Source: Capsicum annuum (lineage: Eukaryota; Streptophyta; Magnoliopsida; Solanales; Solanaceae). Taken from it: DNA of 64,000 nt. The DNA lies in assembly GCF_002878395.1 (NCBI RefSeq), contig NW_025825704.1, positions 1,034,304-1,098,303 of the forward strand, written 5' to 3'. The translations under genes and the position numbers were made by a program. Below the pieces are notes generated by a model. It did not search any database. It saw only the letters and a program-made list of their open reading frames with translations, and had not been told where the DNA came from. Shown here one piece after another: positions 1-9,878 of the stretch (the first letter of the stretch is position 1; every line of letters begins with the position of its first letter).

Positions 1-767
1 CAAGATAGTTTCTTTTGATGTTTCGGTATGATGAACATTATGATTTTGATTCCCTTTTTATTCATGAGCAGCTAAGTTTTTTAGATAGGGTTTTAGAAGC
101 CTTGTAACACAAATCTATTACTTTGGGTTTTTGAATTCATTATGCATAGATTTGTTTATGTCATACTCTCTTTGTTTATCTTTAATTCTTGTGGTTGCAA
201 ACATATAGTATGTGCCTAAAAACAGAACTTGTTTCATAGAAAGGTTGATGTTTGGAAAAGAGAGTAGTGACAAGAAAATAGGATTTCCAACCCCTATTTC
301 ATGCGTTAATGCCTTAATAGGATTGACAACTTGGAGATTTCGCATTGTTATTGTAAGAACTTTTGATTCGAGAGAACTAAACTAAATTTGTCCTTGATGG
401 TTGAGAAATACTAGGATAAAGTTAATAAATACGTTTCTCTGTAAGCATAATGCATCTATGAATTTGCAAAACCCAATAGTAGAAAGTATTGAAAACTATA
501 AGGTGGACATAACTCTAGATTGTTATTTCTCTGAATTCAAATACTACTAGATATCTTTCATTTTATTTAAACTGAAACTATAAATTTGTGAACCAAATCA
601 AAACATCTTTTTTGTTTTACAAAAACAAATGGTTAAAAGTCAACTAATCTACATACAACTTAATTAACACCATATACCCTGTGGGGTTCGACCCCAACCT
701 AGTTGGTTTATATATTTTACAACGACCACTTACACTCTTATAAGAGAGTTGTAGTTTGGGCGTATCA
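1..767 (+). mobile_element. Right end of a Tat/Ogre-type LTR (5' end outside window)
   Basis: The stretch ends in GGGCGTATCA at 758-767, directly against gag coding sequence of another element, as an LTR 3' terminus does. The last ~100 bases (a GTGGGGTTCGACCCC stem, then an inverted pair around TTATAAGAG) resemble ends I associate with Tat/Ogre-lineage LTRs of Solanaceae. No Ogre-style primer site follows, so this is a 3' LTR or a solo LTR. Its TG start and left target duplication are outside the window; the right copy would be ATTAC at 768-772. No coding sequence was seen. The lineage is from memory of the family; the boundary is seen. Confidence 0.5.
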
Positions 768-1049
768 ATTACCTCTATCCTTATCCCACTTCTCGTACCA
801 CTGGTATGCATCATCTTTGAGTTGGTAAGCTACAAAATTCACCCCTTCCACACTTATTGCGTGCATTACCCTCAACATCTTCTCCATTTCATCTAAAAAA
901 CCTTGTGGATCATCCTTCACCTTCACACCAGTACAAGTAGGTGGATTCATGTTAATAAAATGGGCAACCCTTGTAACTTCAGCAGATGCAACACCAGATG
1001 CATCCTCCTCAGCTTGAGTAGCAACAAACTGGGAAATAGTATGAATCAA
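768..1049 (-). pseudogene. G5 gag fragment, central part (Ty3/gypsy capsid region)
   Basis: On the minus strand this reads as the Retrotrans_gag region of a Del/Tekay chromovirus. Visible motifs are FINMNPPTCTG, then DDPQGFLDEMEKMLRVMHA, then AYQLKDDAYQWYEKW. Gag forms the virus-like particle that packages the element RNA. The frame is open for about 94 codons, then stops abruptly at the Tat-type LTR end at 767. Its upstream partner is the gag N-terminus at 3,548-3,721; the solo LTR at 1,055-3,547 sits between them. The zinc knuckle and pol would lie to the left and are outside the window. A fragment only, not functional. Confidence 0.85.
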
Positions 1050-2827
1050 TTAACATTAATGCCCCAAGATCCCATCCCGAGACATCACACGGTGCTTATG
1101 ACCCTAAAGGACTACAAGCTAACCCTTTACTGATATTTGTACCTGTACACTGCATAATATCTAAAATAAATACGAAAACTAGCCATAAAGTTTAACACAT
1201 CTATGAATACTCATAATACAGAAAAACTGAATACTAATACATCCGTCTGAAAATCCTCTAAACTGTCTAAACTACAGAGTTGAAGGGATAGGTCGCCAAC
1301 TAACTCCCTCAACTGAAAATAAACAAAATTTGAAGCAATTATAGTAAATTGAGAGTCGCCCTCAAAAGAAGAGGACTCACTACTACTGCTACTGACTGGG
1401 ACTGAACTGCTGAGGATACTCTGGATCCTGTGCCTCTGAACCTATGGTGTCAAATAAAACACCTTAACGCAAATGCGTCAGTACAGGAATGTATCGAGTA
1501 TGTAGACGAGGTAGGCTAATGCAAGGGCTCATACATGAACAATATCTAAAATGAATAATCATGAAGATGCGGCATGAGAAAACATATATGAATGCACAGA
1601 CCATGAACACAATCATCGCAACTGTAGATACTGAAACTCGAATACCACTTTACTGTAGACTGAACTCACTACTGACACTAAGATACTGAATCACTCACTC
1701 ATCTTATACTGATAACTGAGATTATTGAGCTTTCTTAAGTTCTGCACTTGTCTAAGGATACCGAGTTCTATAGTTCACTGAGTTTTGAGAATCATGTCTC
1801 AACTGGAATTATTGAGAAACTGACATGGGATCTAGACAACAGCTCTATTGTCGAGTATAAATACCCCTAGGACTCGATCGCATAAAAGAAAAGCATGATC
1901 ATTCATTCATCATCACTATTGTTCATATATCATCACAATAATTCATGCATCATCATAATCGTTTATTCATCATCAAAATCATTCAAGACATCACCTTAAG
2001 CATTTAACGATCACAAACATCTATTCATCATCACAGTTGCCAAGGGGTCACTTTAAGCATCTCAAAAACATAATCATATAATAATGTAGGGGAAACATGC
2101 TACTAGATTGTACTTCATTCAACAAGGTTTTACCTCAACTATTCCATACCTATATCAATCTTGACATGTGTTTGGATATCACATGGCTTGATGAAAATTC
2201 CTACTATCATGGAATAATTCATTCACTTAGGCATTTTTTAAAACACTAGGCATGCATAAACTAACTCACAATTTGGGGTTTCATCTTCAACATGCTACAA
2301 TGGCCTTATGCTTCACCAAAGCTCTTTATAAAACCTCGGGGGAACATACTTCGCTTATTCAACCATTTATACACACATTTGACATGAACACAACACATAG
2401 AAAGCAACATAAGGAAGATTCATCACAAATATCACATGGATTCCACCTACTATGGTCAAGGGTCATGAATCTTGTAAACAAACATGAATCAAAACTCAAA
2501 AACACATTGAACATCAATTTCAACTCATACAAATCATTAACAACTCATAAACATAAAAATATTTGAGTTTGAAAATGGTTCTTGAGCTTCTTGGATGAAA
2601 GGGACCCAAGAATCAACATCTACATACCTTAATTTTTGAAATTGGATGAGTTCTAATGTTTGAGACTCTATCCGCACTTGTAATAAATAATTCTTAAATT
2701 CCACACTATAAGGAACTTGATTCTTGAAGAAATCCTGATGATTTATTGATGATTTTTAGAAGTTTAGGGTTCTTGAATTGAAACCCTAGTTATTCTCTCT
2801 TTAGAGATTTGGAAGAGAAATGAAGAA

Positions 2828-2861
2828 ATTAGGGTTTGAATGAGGGTTCTCATATTTATAG
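2828..2861 (-). promoter_or_regulatory. Probable LTR promoter: TATA box and telo-box
   Basis: On the minus strand CTATAAATAT (2,852-2,861) is followed about 15 bases later by AAACCCTAA (2,829-2,837). A TATA box with a telo-box just downstream is a common plant promoter layout. It lies ~690 bp into the LTR in the sense direction, a plausible U3/R junction. No transcript evidence is available. Confidence 0.45.
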
Positions 2862-2924
2862 AGGCTTCCGAAAGGTGGCAAATGACCAAAATACCCTTGC
2901 AAAAACATTGCTAAAAAAAAATAG

Positions 2925-3170
2925 CTGACAACATTCGTGACAACCTGTCAAGTTGGTGATAGGCCGTCACTAATTGTCGTAACAAAAGGGTGAAATTTTG
3001 AGTTTCTGGTTAAGTTTGATGACATTGGTTATAGGCCGTCACGGGAATGATGGCTTGTAAAAAAATGTCGTCACAAGGGTTAGAAATCTCCCCAGGTCTG
3101 ATGACATTGGTGATAGGTCGTCACGGGCGTGGCGGCTTGTCACAATTGTCGTCACCAGTTTCCCAGCTAG
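2925..3170 (-). repeat. Imperfect palindrome-rich tandem units in solo LTR
   Basis: About three diverged units are present. Each holds a near-palindrome of the type GTGATAGGCCGTCAC followed by TTGTCGTCAC-like sequence. The same motif recurs at 30,840-30,970 and 35,880-36,010 in the related LARD LTRs. Confidence 0.6.
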
Positions 3171-3547
3171 TCACGTTGGAGTAAAATGGTCATTACTCCT
3201 GGCTCCGATATCGGTTTTTGATGAAATCTGTATTGTTGAAAAGATAATTCAAAGATCTTTCATTTGGTATATAGTAGGTCCTATAATTCGATATATACAA
3301 GGATTTATGGTCGATTTAAGTTGACCCAAATTTTGACGGTCACTAAAACTTGAACGATAGGAAAAATTTCAACTCATCCTTTAGTGAGGGGACCTCTATG
3401 ATCTTAATTCATGCTCAAATAGATTCCCACACGATTCAAAGTATTTCATACTTGGGAAGATATTTTTGAAACATTTAGACTCAAATTTTCGCTTTACCAA
3501 ATACGCTCTAAGGCTCAGACTGGAAGAGGATTTTGCGGGGCATTACA

Positions 3548-3721
3548 TTAACAAAATTCCACATTCCTTACTTCACCCTGAAGAGGACTACTTGAAACTG
3601 ATGGAACTCAAGAAATATCAGGGTCTGGACTCCTAGAACGAGTATGGATCCCTTGTGTCCCTTCGACGTTATCCCTAGATGGGTCAAAAGAGTTTCTTTG
3701 TGTTCTAGATCATCAAGGCAT
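3548..3721 (-). pseudogene. G5 gag N-terminus
   Basis: The start codon is CAT at 3,719-3,721 on the plus strand. The reading begins MP, then two stop codons, then SRTQRNSFDPSRDNVEGTQG. A comparable start (MPSKRSDTHGNSF) is seen in G1 gag at 20,541. It continues to GEVRNVEF and is broken by the solo LTR; across the TTAAC duplication it joins the gag fragment at 1,049. At least three in-frame stops mark it as dead. Confidence 0.7.
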
Positions 3722-3934
3722 GATCTATACAGAAAACAAAAAAGGATTAAAAAGGACCTTAGATCTTCAGCTTGAAACAGACTACCAAGAAAATGAAATA
3801 TTTCTAAATGCTTTGTAGCCTCTCCCTAATGAGTCCAATGCGCTACACACCCCTAAAAAGAGACTCTACTTGGTATGGCTTTGTGGACTCCCAATTAACC
3901 ATGAACCTAAGTCCTTCTCATAATAAGCTTCCCA
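3722..3934 (-). other. G5 leader with degenerate tRNA-iMet primer site
   Basis: Minus-strand leader between the G5 LTR and gag. It shares the phrases TAGGTTCATGGT and AAGCCATACCAAGTAGAGTC with the leaders of G1 (20,345) and G2 (26,235). The primer site at ~3,907-3,931 is badly decayed; only TTAGGTTC and parts of the TATCAGA core remain. Confidence 0.6.
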
Positions 3935-6203
3935 AGTCCAACCATGACCATGGACCACCCGTAATACCCAACCCAAATATCGAGTGCATGCCCTAAGTCG
4001 GATGAATTTCGAACATATAACAATATAGTGAATAACTATCTAAATCCAGATTCTAGGATAGGTCTATAACTGTGACCGACCCAAATGAGTCTAACCATCC
4101 CAAACCAACCGATAGCCACAACCAAACCGTAAAACAAAACTAAAATAATAACCAAACCAAGTTCCATTACATAACATAAAAGGATGGAACAACGAGAAAT
4201 TTCATCTAACGATATTATCCCCAATACCAATGCCAATACTAAGACTGACACTAATACCGATCCCAACCATGCCAACCCATAGTAGTTCCCCATAAGCCTT
4301 TAACCAAAAGAAAACCAAAATACAGTTTACATTCCCCCAACCATAGAAAAAATCAATATACATAAATAAACCAAAGTATATGAAAATGTCCATAACATGA
4401 AATTGAGCCTTCCGGAAAGATGGAAGCTTACCACTTTAATCCAAAAGCTAATTACAAAATCCGATCACTATGTAGGAGGAATAGAATGGCCGCTTCCTGC
4501 ATCATGTAGGGATACAACCGCCCAAAGATGGGTTAGCAGGTAAACGCTAAAATGAACTAGGGATAATGATAAAATAATTCCAACTAGTAAAACCATGTAA
4601 ACCAATAAATGCATATAAACTTTATATATACGTAACCATGCTGGTAAAAGGGATCGGGTTTCGCATGTATTTGAAACCATTAACCTGGGTATGTGTAGAT
4701 TAACCATCCTTACAAACCCATGGGCTATATGGGGCAAGTTTAACACCTTGAACGGTCCCTGATGCGTGTAGTCACACAAACCGGAGATACCATAAGAGTA
4801 GGGGATTCCCAACAAACAAATCCATTATTCCATTTATTATTAACCAAGGCTATTAATAGTAGTATCGTCATACTGACTATAACTTGCAAGTATTGTCCTT
4901 ATCCAATCCTTAAGAAGTTCAGGGATTCCAGTGTACCCATTTATCAAATTAACTTAGGAGAGTCCCCAGTACCCAACAAGTTGTTCATTAACATGTTTAC
5001 TTAGGGGATTTCATTGTACCCCACAAGGAGTTCAATTAACCATGACCATGACCACTAGACCATTTCGTTTAACCATTCCAGATTATTTAAACAATTTAGG
5101 GTTCTGTTACCAAACCATACAATGCAATAGTTCCATTAAAAAGTCCAACAATATAGTAAAGTCATTCTGATTGGTATTTTATCAAACATATTAGGTGCGT
5201 AGTGTTTCTAAAACCAAAACCAAATACCAATTAACCATTCCCATGCAACCAAGTATCCAAACCACCATTAAAACATGTAAATACATAATTAAACATGGGA
5301 AAACCATAACCAAACTATTCTAACCAAAACCCCTAATATTTATTTGAAAACACAAAACCATATAATAATCAAGCCATGAAAACAATTTACAAAATATGCC
5401 TTTAGTTTGAACTAACAATGACGGAAGGAGTACATGCCTTAAATTGAGTAGATGATGGAGAGAAATCACTAACACAAACCCAAAATTAATCCTTAAGATA
5501 AAACCCTAGCTTTCTTTGACCAAGAACTTTAGAGAGAATTAGAGAGTATTTTCTAAGTGTTAATAAATAGAATAATAGGGAAAATAGCCTCCCAAGTGGG
5601 TTAAAAGTCGCAAGGCCTTACTAGGTTAAGTGTGGAAATATCTAGTTTGCCCTCACTTAAAATGCATAAAATTCTCGTCAAGGAGTACGACTAACCACAC
5701 TAGTCGTACACTTCAATACGAGTGGTACCCACCACTCGTACCCTAGGCCTCCCTCTTGGACCCAACACTGTCCAAGGTACAGGTTATTTAAACCAAGTCA
5801 TACCCAAAGCATACGACCCATACCTTTAACCCATACCCCTGGCAGTATAGAATCATAAGAGGTTTTGAACACGGTCCACCATATGAGTCTATGGTATAAC
5901 TCATACCCTAGCTTACTGCTCATTGTAAGACACTTATAGTCAGATCTAAGTTAGGCTACCAAGTCTAAGATTAAGTAAAGGAGAGGACCAAACCCAATAA
6001 CCCATATCCACCAATACGACTTATACCGATCCAGATTGTACCCATTCTAGAACCTAATTAAACCCATCAACCAACACTGATCAGTGTATGACTAAGGCAT
6101 ACCACTTATACCCTAGTATACAATTGGTACCCACTGCTCATATTTTGTCTCAAACCTACAAATCTAGGAAATATTCTAAGGGTCCCAAACCTAGGGTGTT
6201 TCA
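3935..6203 (-). mobile_element. G5 5' LTR (Del/Tekay-type, TGAAACACCC start)
   Basis: On the minus strand it starts at 6,203 with TGAAACACCCTAGG, like the G2 LTRs (TGAAACATCC at 24,048 and TGAAACACCC at 39,445). It ends near 3,935, before the leader; the last ~50 bp look partly deleted, so the inner edge is approximate. It contains a palindromic zone at ~5,660-6,130 and a TAGGGTTT telo-box at ~5,503-5,510. A stretch of CCAATACC-type short repeats at ~4,200-4,290 matches GGTATTGG repeats in the G2 LTR at ~25,970-26,030. Open frames here encode only low-complexity hydrophobic strings. Length ~2.27 kb, against 2.17 kb for G2. Confidence 0.75.
5660..6130 (-). repeat. Palindromic array in G5 LTR (TACGAGT units)
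   Basis: Repeated TACGAGT/ACTCGTA words occur here, including the near-perfect inverted repeat CGAGTGGTACCCACCACTCG at ~5,720-5,740. Further ACTCATA/GTATGAG copies follow towards 6,130. It is comparable in position and wording to the array in the G1 LTR at 18,220-18,560. Confidence 0.6.
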
Positions 6204-6930
6204 ACCGACTACCTGAACCATGCAAGGATGCCTATTATGGTTAGTCATGATACCCATGAAAACCTCTAGAATCTTTCTCTCTAAAAGTATGACATCTGAG
6301 CATCCCTAATGGCCTACCCCTCTTGGCCCCCAGATATGCTCAAAGAATAAACTAAGTCACCTTAGCATGATCCACTATACTCTTAAATGATGCTCCATAT
6401 ACTACCATTTGAGTTGTAGCAAGCTATAGTAAAACGTCTAACCCTTTGATGAACTTCTAAATCTTCTCAGACTTAGTGGCAATACTGGCATAAGAATATT
6501 TAGTAAAGGCATGGAAATATACCTCGTACTCTACAACAGCTATGGAGCCATGCTTAAATGATCAAAATCATCTCTCATATGATCCTTTAGGCTAAATGAG
6601 AAACTTTTTCAAAATGACCTCAGTCCTCAACAAACTGATCTCAAGTCATCTCTGGAGAATAAAGTGGTTTCCAACTAACAAGTGACCTCCACCAATCTTT
6701 AGCTACATATCTATACTAATAAGTAGTATAAGAAACTCCATGGGACTCAAGAAAACCAAGGTTATGTAATTTTGCATGAAAATCAATCAAGAACTAATAA
6801 GAGTCCTTGCCTATAACACCACTAAACCTAGGGTGACCTAAATAAGTGAATCTTTGAAACCTCTTCTGGTCCTCAAAAGACATAATAGTAATTGCAATAA
6901 TAGGAGGCATAGTAAATATGGCTAGCTGAG
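6204..6930 (-). pseudogene. G4 gag remnant
   Basis: The minus-strand translation, in shifting frames, gives recognisable Ty3/gypsy gag pieces: SWKPLYSPEMT, FVEDRGHFEK-like, IAVVEYEVYFHAFTKYSYAS, KSEKI.KFIKGLD and ATTQMVVYGASF. This is a gag type different from G5, with the MVEYE...KFIKGL signature of another chromovirus group. Stops and frameshifts are frequent. Reading begins near 6,900 and is cut at 6,204 by the outer end of the G5 LTR, so G5 inserted into G4. The zinc-knuckle and pol parts would lie outside the window. Confidence 0.65.
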
Positions 6931-7250
6931 ATCCTACCTAAGAAAGTAATATAGAAGAAGGATGAACTCCTTATCTCAAAATACCATACTTAGATGCACT
7001 GAAAGAGGAACAACACTCGGAGTTTGAGGAATACCATCTACACTAGTGTAGAAAAGAGTGAAATACAATTTAGAACATAGGGTATGAAAGATCCGCTTAA
7101 TAGAGAACAAAACAAGGATATTTGATAAGGATATTTTAACGCCTCTCAAAGATAGATACATCTATTTACGTACCGATCTACAAGACTTAACTAAAATCCC
7201 TATTCTTACACTGATGAGACCAATAAAACCTATTTTCTTTGATAAGAATT
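6931..7250 (-). other. G4 leader with decayed primer site
   Basis: Non-coding minus-strand stretch between the G4 LTR and gag. Directly after the LTR it reads AATTCTTATCAAAG, a likely relic of the tRNA-iMet primer site (TGGTATCAGAGC). The rest is a typical AT-rich leader. Short open frames here carry no family motif. Confidence 0.45.
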
Positions 7251-7679
7251 TGTCATGATCCCAAAACTAAGGGTCATGATGGAACTTGTCATGGCAAACC
7301 TTTACAAGTATGCTTATTACCCAAACTGATATAAAAGGAGAAATCAATATCAAAACCCAAGGTAAGACTTCTATAATGGAGTTGACCAACACGTATATAG
7401 TAAAAACATAAATACATAACGAAAGATACAATACAAAATACCAAAACATAGTGCCATAGTGTAATAACTATTAAATGTATCTCTTATGTCATAAAGATAT
7501 AATGAGAGTCCAAATTCAAGTATAAGAAAAAGCACAAATAGATATATATCAAATCAAACACATTAAAGAGTTGCAAAAAGATAGATATCACATCAAGAAC
7601 AAAAATACCATACAGAATGTACTCAATAAATGAAATGAAATAAAGTTAATGACGACGATGATGACCAAGTTTATCACAT

Positions 7680-8165
7680 AACCTCTGTATACACCTATAA
7701 AAATATGCTTCTAGGTAGGACCAATGAGGGATTATTCAACTCATATACAATCTAATATCCAATACCAATATCCATAACTCTTCTCTAGAACATACATCAA
7801 TAGAAGGCTTTTAAGGATGTCATATTTCTATTAGAAAAGCTAGTATTTCTATGGTGGTACCAATGTTTTATTAATATATGTGTGAAATAAGACACCAATC
7901 AAGCCCACCATACAAGGATAAAAGATTCATAAATTATAAGATGAAATGAGAATGATGATAATATATCCGAGGTTGTCATACAACCTTCATATATACTTAT
8001 GAAGTTGTGCTCTCAAGGAAGGAACGATGGGGGTTCACAACCTATGTGAAATCCAATATACAATACCAATCTAATATTATAACTTTTCTTTAATACATAC
8101 ATCAACAGAGGGTTTTTAAAGATGTCATATTTTCTATTAGAAAAAGCTAGTATTTCTAGTATTTC
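7680..8165. repeat. Diverged ~290-bp tandem duplication inside the G4 LTR
   Basis: The phrases ACCTCTGTATACACCTATAA, TAGGACCAATGAGGG, CATACATCAATAGAAGG and TTCTATTAGAAAAGCTAGTA at 7,680-7,850 recur in the same order, with substitutions, at 7,980-8,160. Two units, about 290 bp apart. Confidence 0.6.
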
Positions 8166-9179
8166 AACAATGGTACCAATGTCTCATGAATGCATATGAT
8201 ATGAGTATGTAATTCTCACAACCAACTAGAAATTTCCAAATCCAACCAATATACTAATCCATTTGATCCAAAATCTACTCAAAATGGCAACCATCCCTGA
8301 TCCAATATAATCCATATGCCAAAGGAGCAATATAAAAAATAGTATGCCATTGATACCACACAGTTTCCAATTTAGGCTTTTTTCACAGAAAAAATTCAAC
8401 CAAATATACATACAAAATTCGAACCACATCTTATACGACCCCACACAGTATCACATAGAAAAAAATATCTCAAAACCACTAAATAGCAACAACATAGGCC
8501 CCCCCACAGGCACACAACAACAATACATCCATTTTATGATTAGATCCTACACCCATAACATGATTTTATACCAATATTAACTACCTAACCTAATCAGAAA
8601 AAAGTGAAGCCATAACCTACTTCTAAAGCCAAACTAATCCAGCAAGCCTCTACCAAGGAGCTTGCTCCTCAGAAATGGATACAAAATAACTAAAACATAC
8701 CAATATGGAATCTACATATTAAAAGGAATTCAATAATACTCATATCACCCATTTTCATGTAAGGGTTAAAAGGGACACCCAAAATAGGTTTTAGTAAAGG
8801 AAGGTTAAAACTAAAATTCTAGTCCATGAATTTACCCATTTTTAAAGGAACTCATAGAAGAAAACTCATGTGAAAATGGATTAATATTGGGGTTTATATT
8901 GAGAAAATACCAATTTAGGCCCTTCAAACAGATATCACAAAATTACACTATCAAATTCAAGGTTTGATGTGATTTAAATAATAGGAATCAAAAAAATATA
9001 ATTGAAATATAGATTTGGAGCTTATCTTAGCTTAAGAACAGATGAAATTTCCCCAAAAACTTAAAAATCAATATCTAAGTCTCAAATAATTGTGAAATAA
9101 ATCAAGAAAATGAATATATATATACATGGGTACCTGGTGGTATAAAGCTGTCAAGAAATAATTTACCGGTACTCGCTAA

Positions 9180-9350
9180 TTCATGCCAGTCTGCTAAAGC
9201 AAACAAGGGGCGCTTTAAAGACTTTTGCTAAAGCGGATAGGGAACCGTTATTGCATCTTTATCCAAATAGAGTACACCGCTAAAGCAGCCAACTGGCAAT
9301 TTAGAGACTAATGCTAAAGTAGCCAAACTGGCGCTTCAGTGGCTACACCA
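9180..9350. repeat. GCTAAAGC/GCGCTTTA repeat cluster in G4 LTR
   Basis: GCTAAAGC, GGGCGCTTTA, GCTAAAGCGG and GGCGCTTCAG words recur in an otherwise AT-rich LTR. They form potential short hairpins, about 530-700 bp from the sense start of the LTR. Confidence 0.5.
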
Positions 9351-9878
9351 ACTAAATGTTTCACTAACTGTGGAGACATTGAAAATTTCAAGTCTCTGTG
9401 GACCCCTCAATATTCATTTGAGATCTTGACTACGCAAATATACTATGCTATCCTATCAACTTCGACACTCTAGACTCAATGGTGATATCAAATCTTTGAA
9501 AAAAATATTGTTTTCACAAAGTTGACCCTTGAAACTCAATTTCACAACTTTCAGAATCGAGGATTAAAATGAGATATAAAAGTCATCAAAGCACACCAAT
9601 CATGTTACTAACCTAAAATTAAGATTCCAGATCTACTGGCACAGTTCGTTTGCCCATCTAATGCAAAGATCAGTAAATGTAGACCAAAGTTTACTGCAAA
9701 ATCTTTTTAACCACCAAAAACCACAAAGTCATACAAATCATACCAAAAATCATTGGAAACCATGCCAATAATATACACACCCTTAAAATATCATAATACA
9801 ACCACAAGGAGGGGTAAAATGGTTAAATCTCAAAAGAATGAATAATTCAAATGAATCACTAAATATCAGGTTATTACC

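Larger units (their letters stand above)
1055..3547 (-). mobile_element. Solo LTR, LARD-related family, TSD TTAAC
   Basis: Perfect 5-bp direct repeats TTAAC flank it at 1,050-1,054 and 3,548-3,552. The minus-strand start is TGTAATGCCCC; the other end reads GGGGCATTAAT, so the terminal CA has decayed. The sequence from ~1,080 on (CACGGTGCTTATGACCCTAA) matches the LTRs of the element at 28,204-36,402, as does the region near 3,300-3,430. No internal region remains, and gag reading resumes across the two duplications, so this is a solo LTR left by LTR-LTR recombination. Length is 2,493 bp against ~3,150 bp for the relatives. An apparent 104-codon frame at 2,252-2,566 (+) is antisense to it and has no family motifs. 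Confidence 0.85.
7251..9878 (-). mobile_element. G4 5' LTR (TGTCATGA family)
   Basis: The plus-strand ends read TGTCATGATCCC at 7,251 and GGTTATTACCA near 9,878 (family end GGTCGTTACA). The gag and primer relic on the low-coordinate side put the element on the minus strand, so this is its 5' LTR. The outer edge abuts LINE coding sequence that resumes at once at 9,880, so G4 inserted into the LINE. Two internal copies of a paragraph about disordered CATACAACCTTC- and TTCTATTAGAAAA-type segments (7,680-7,860 and 7,965-8,165) form a diverged ~290-bp tandem duplication. GCTAAAGC-type repeats lie at 9,180-9,350. Length ~2.63 kb. Confidence 0.65.

Noticed and set aside
2252..2566. 104-codon plus-strand frame
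   Set aside because: Antisense to the solo LTR, no motif, not conserved in the related LTRs.
4036..4393. Minus-strand hydrophobic frames that look like small membrane proteins
   Set aside because: They translate CCAATACC-type short repeats inside the G5 LTR; related GGTATTGG repeats occur in the G2 LTR. No conserved protein.
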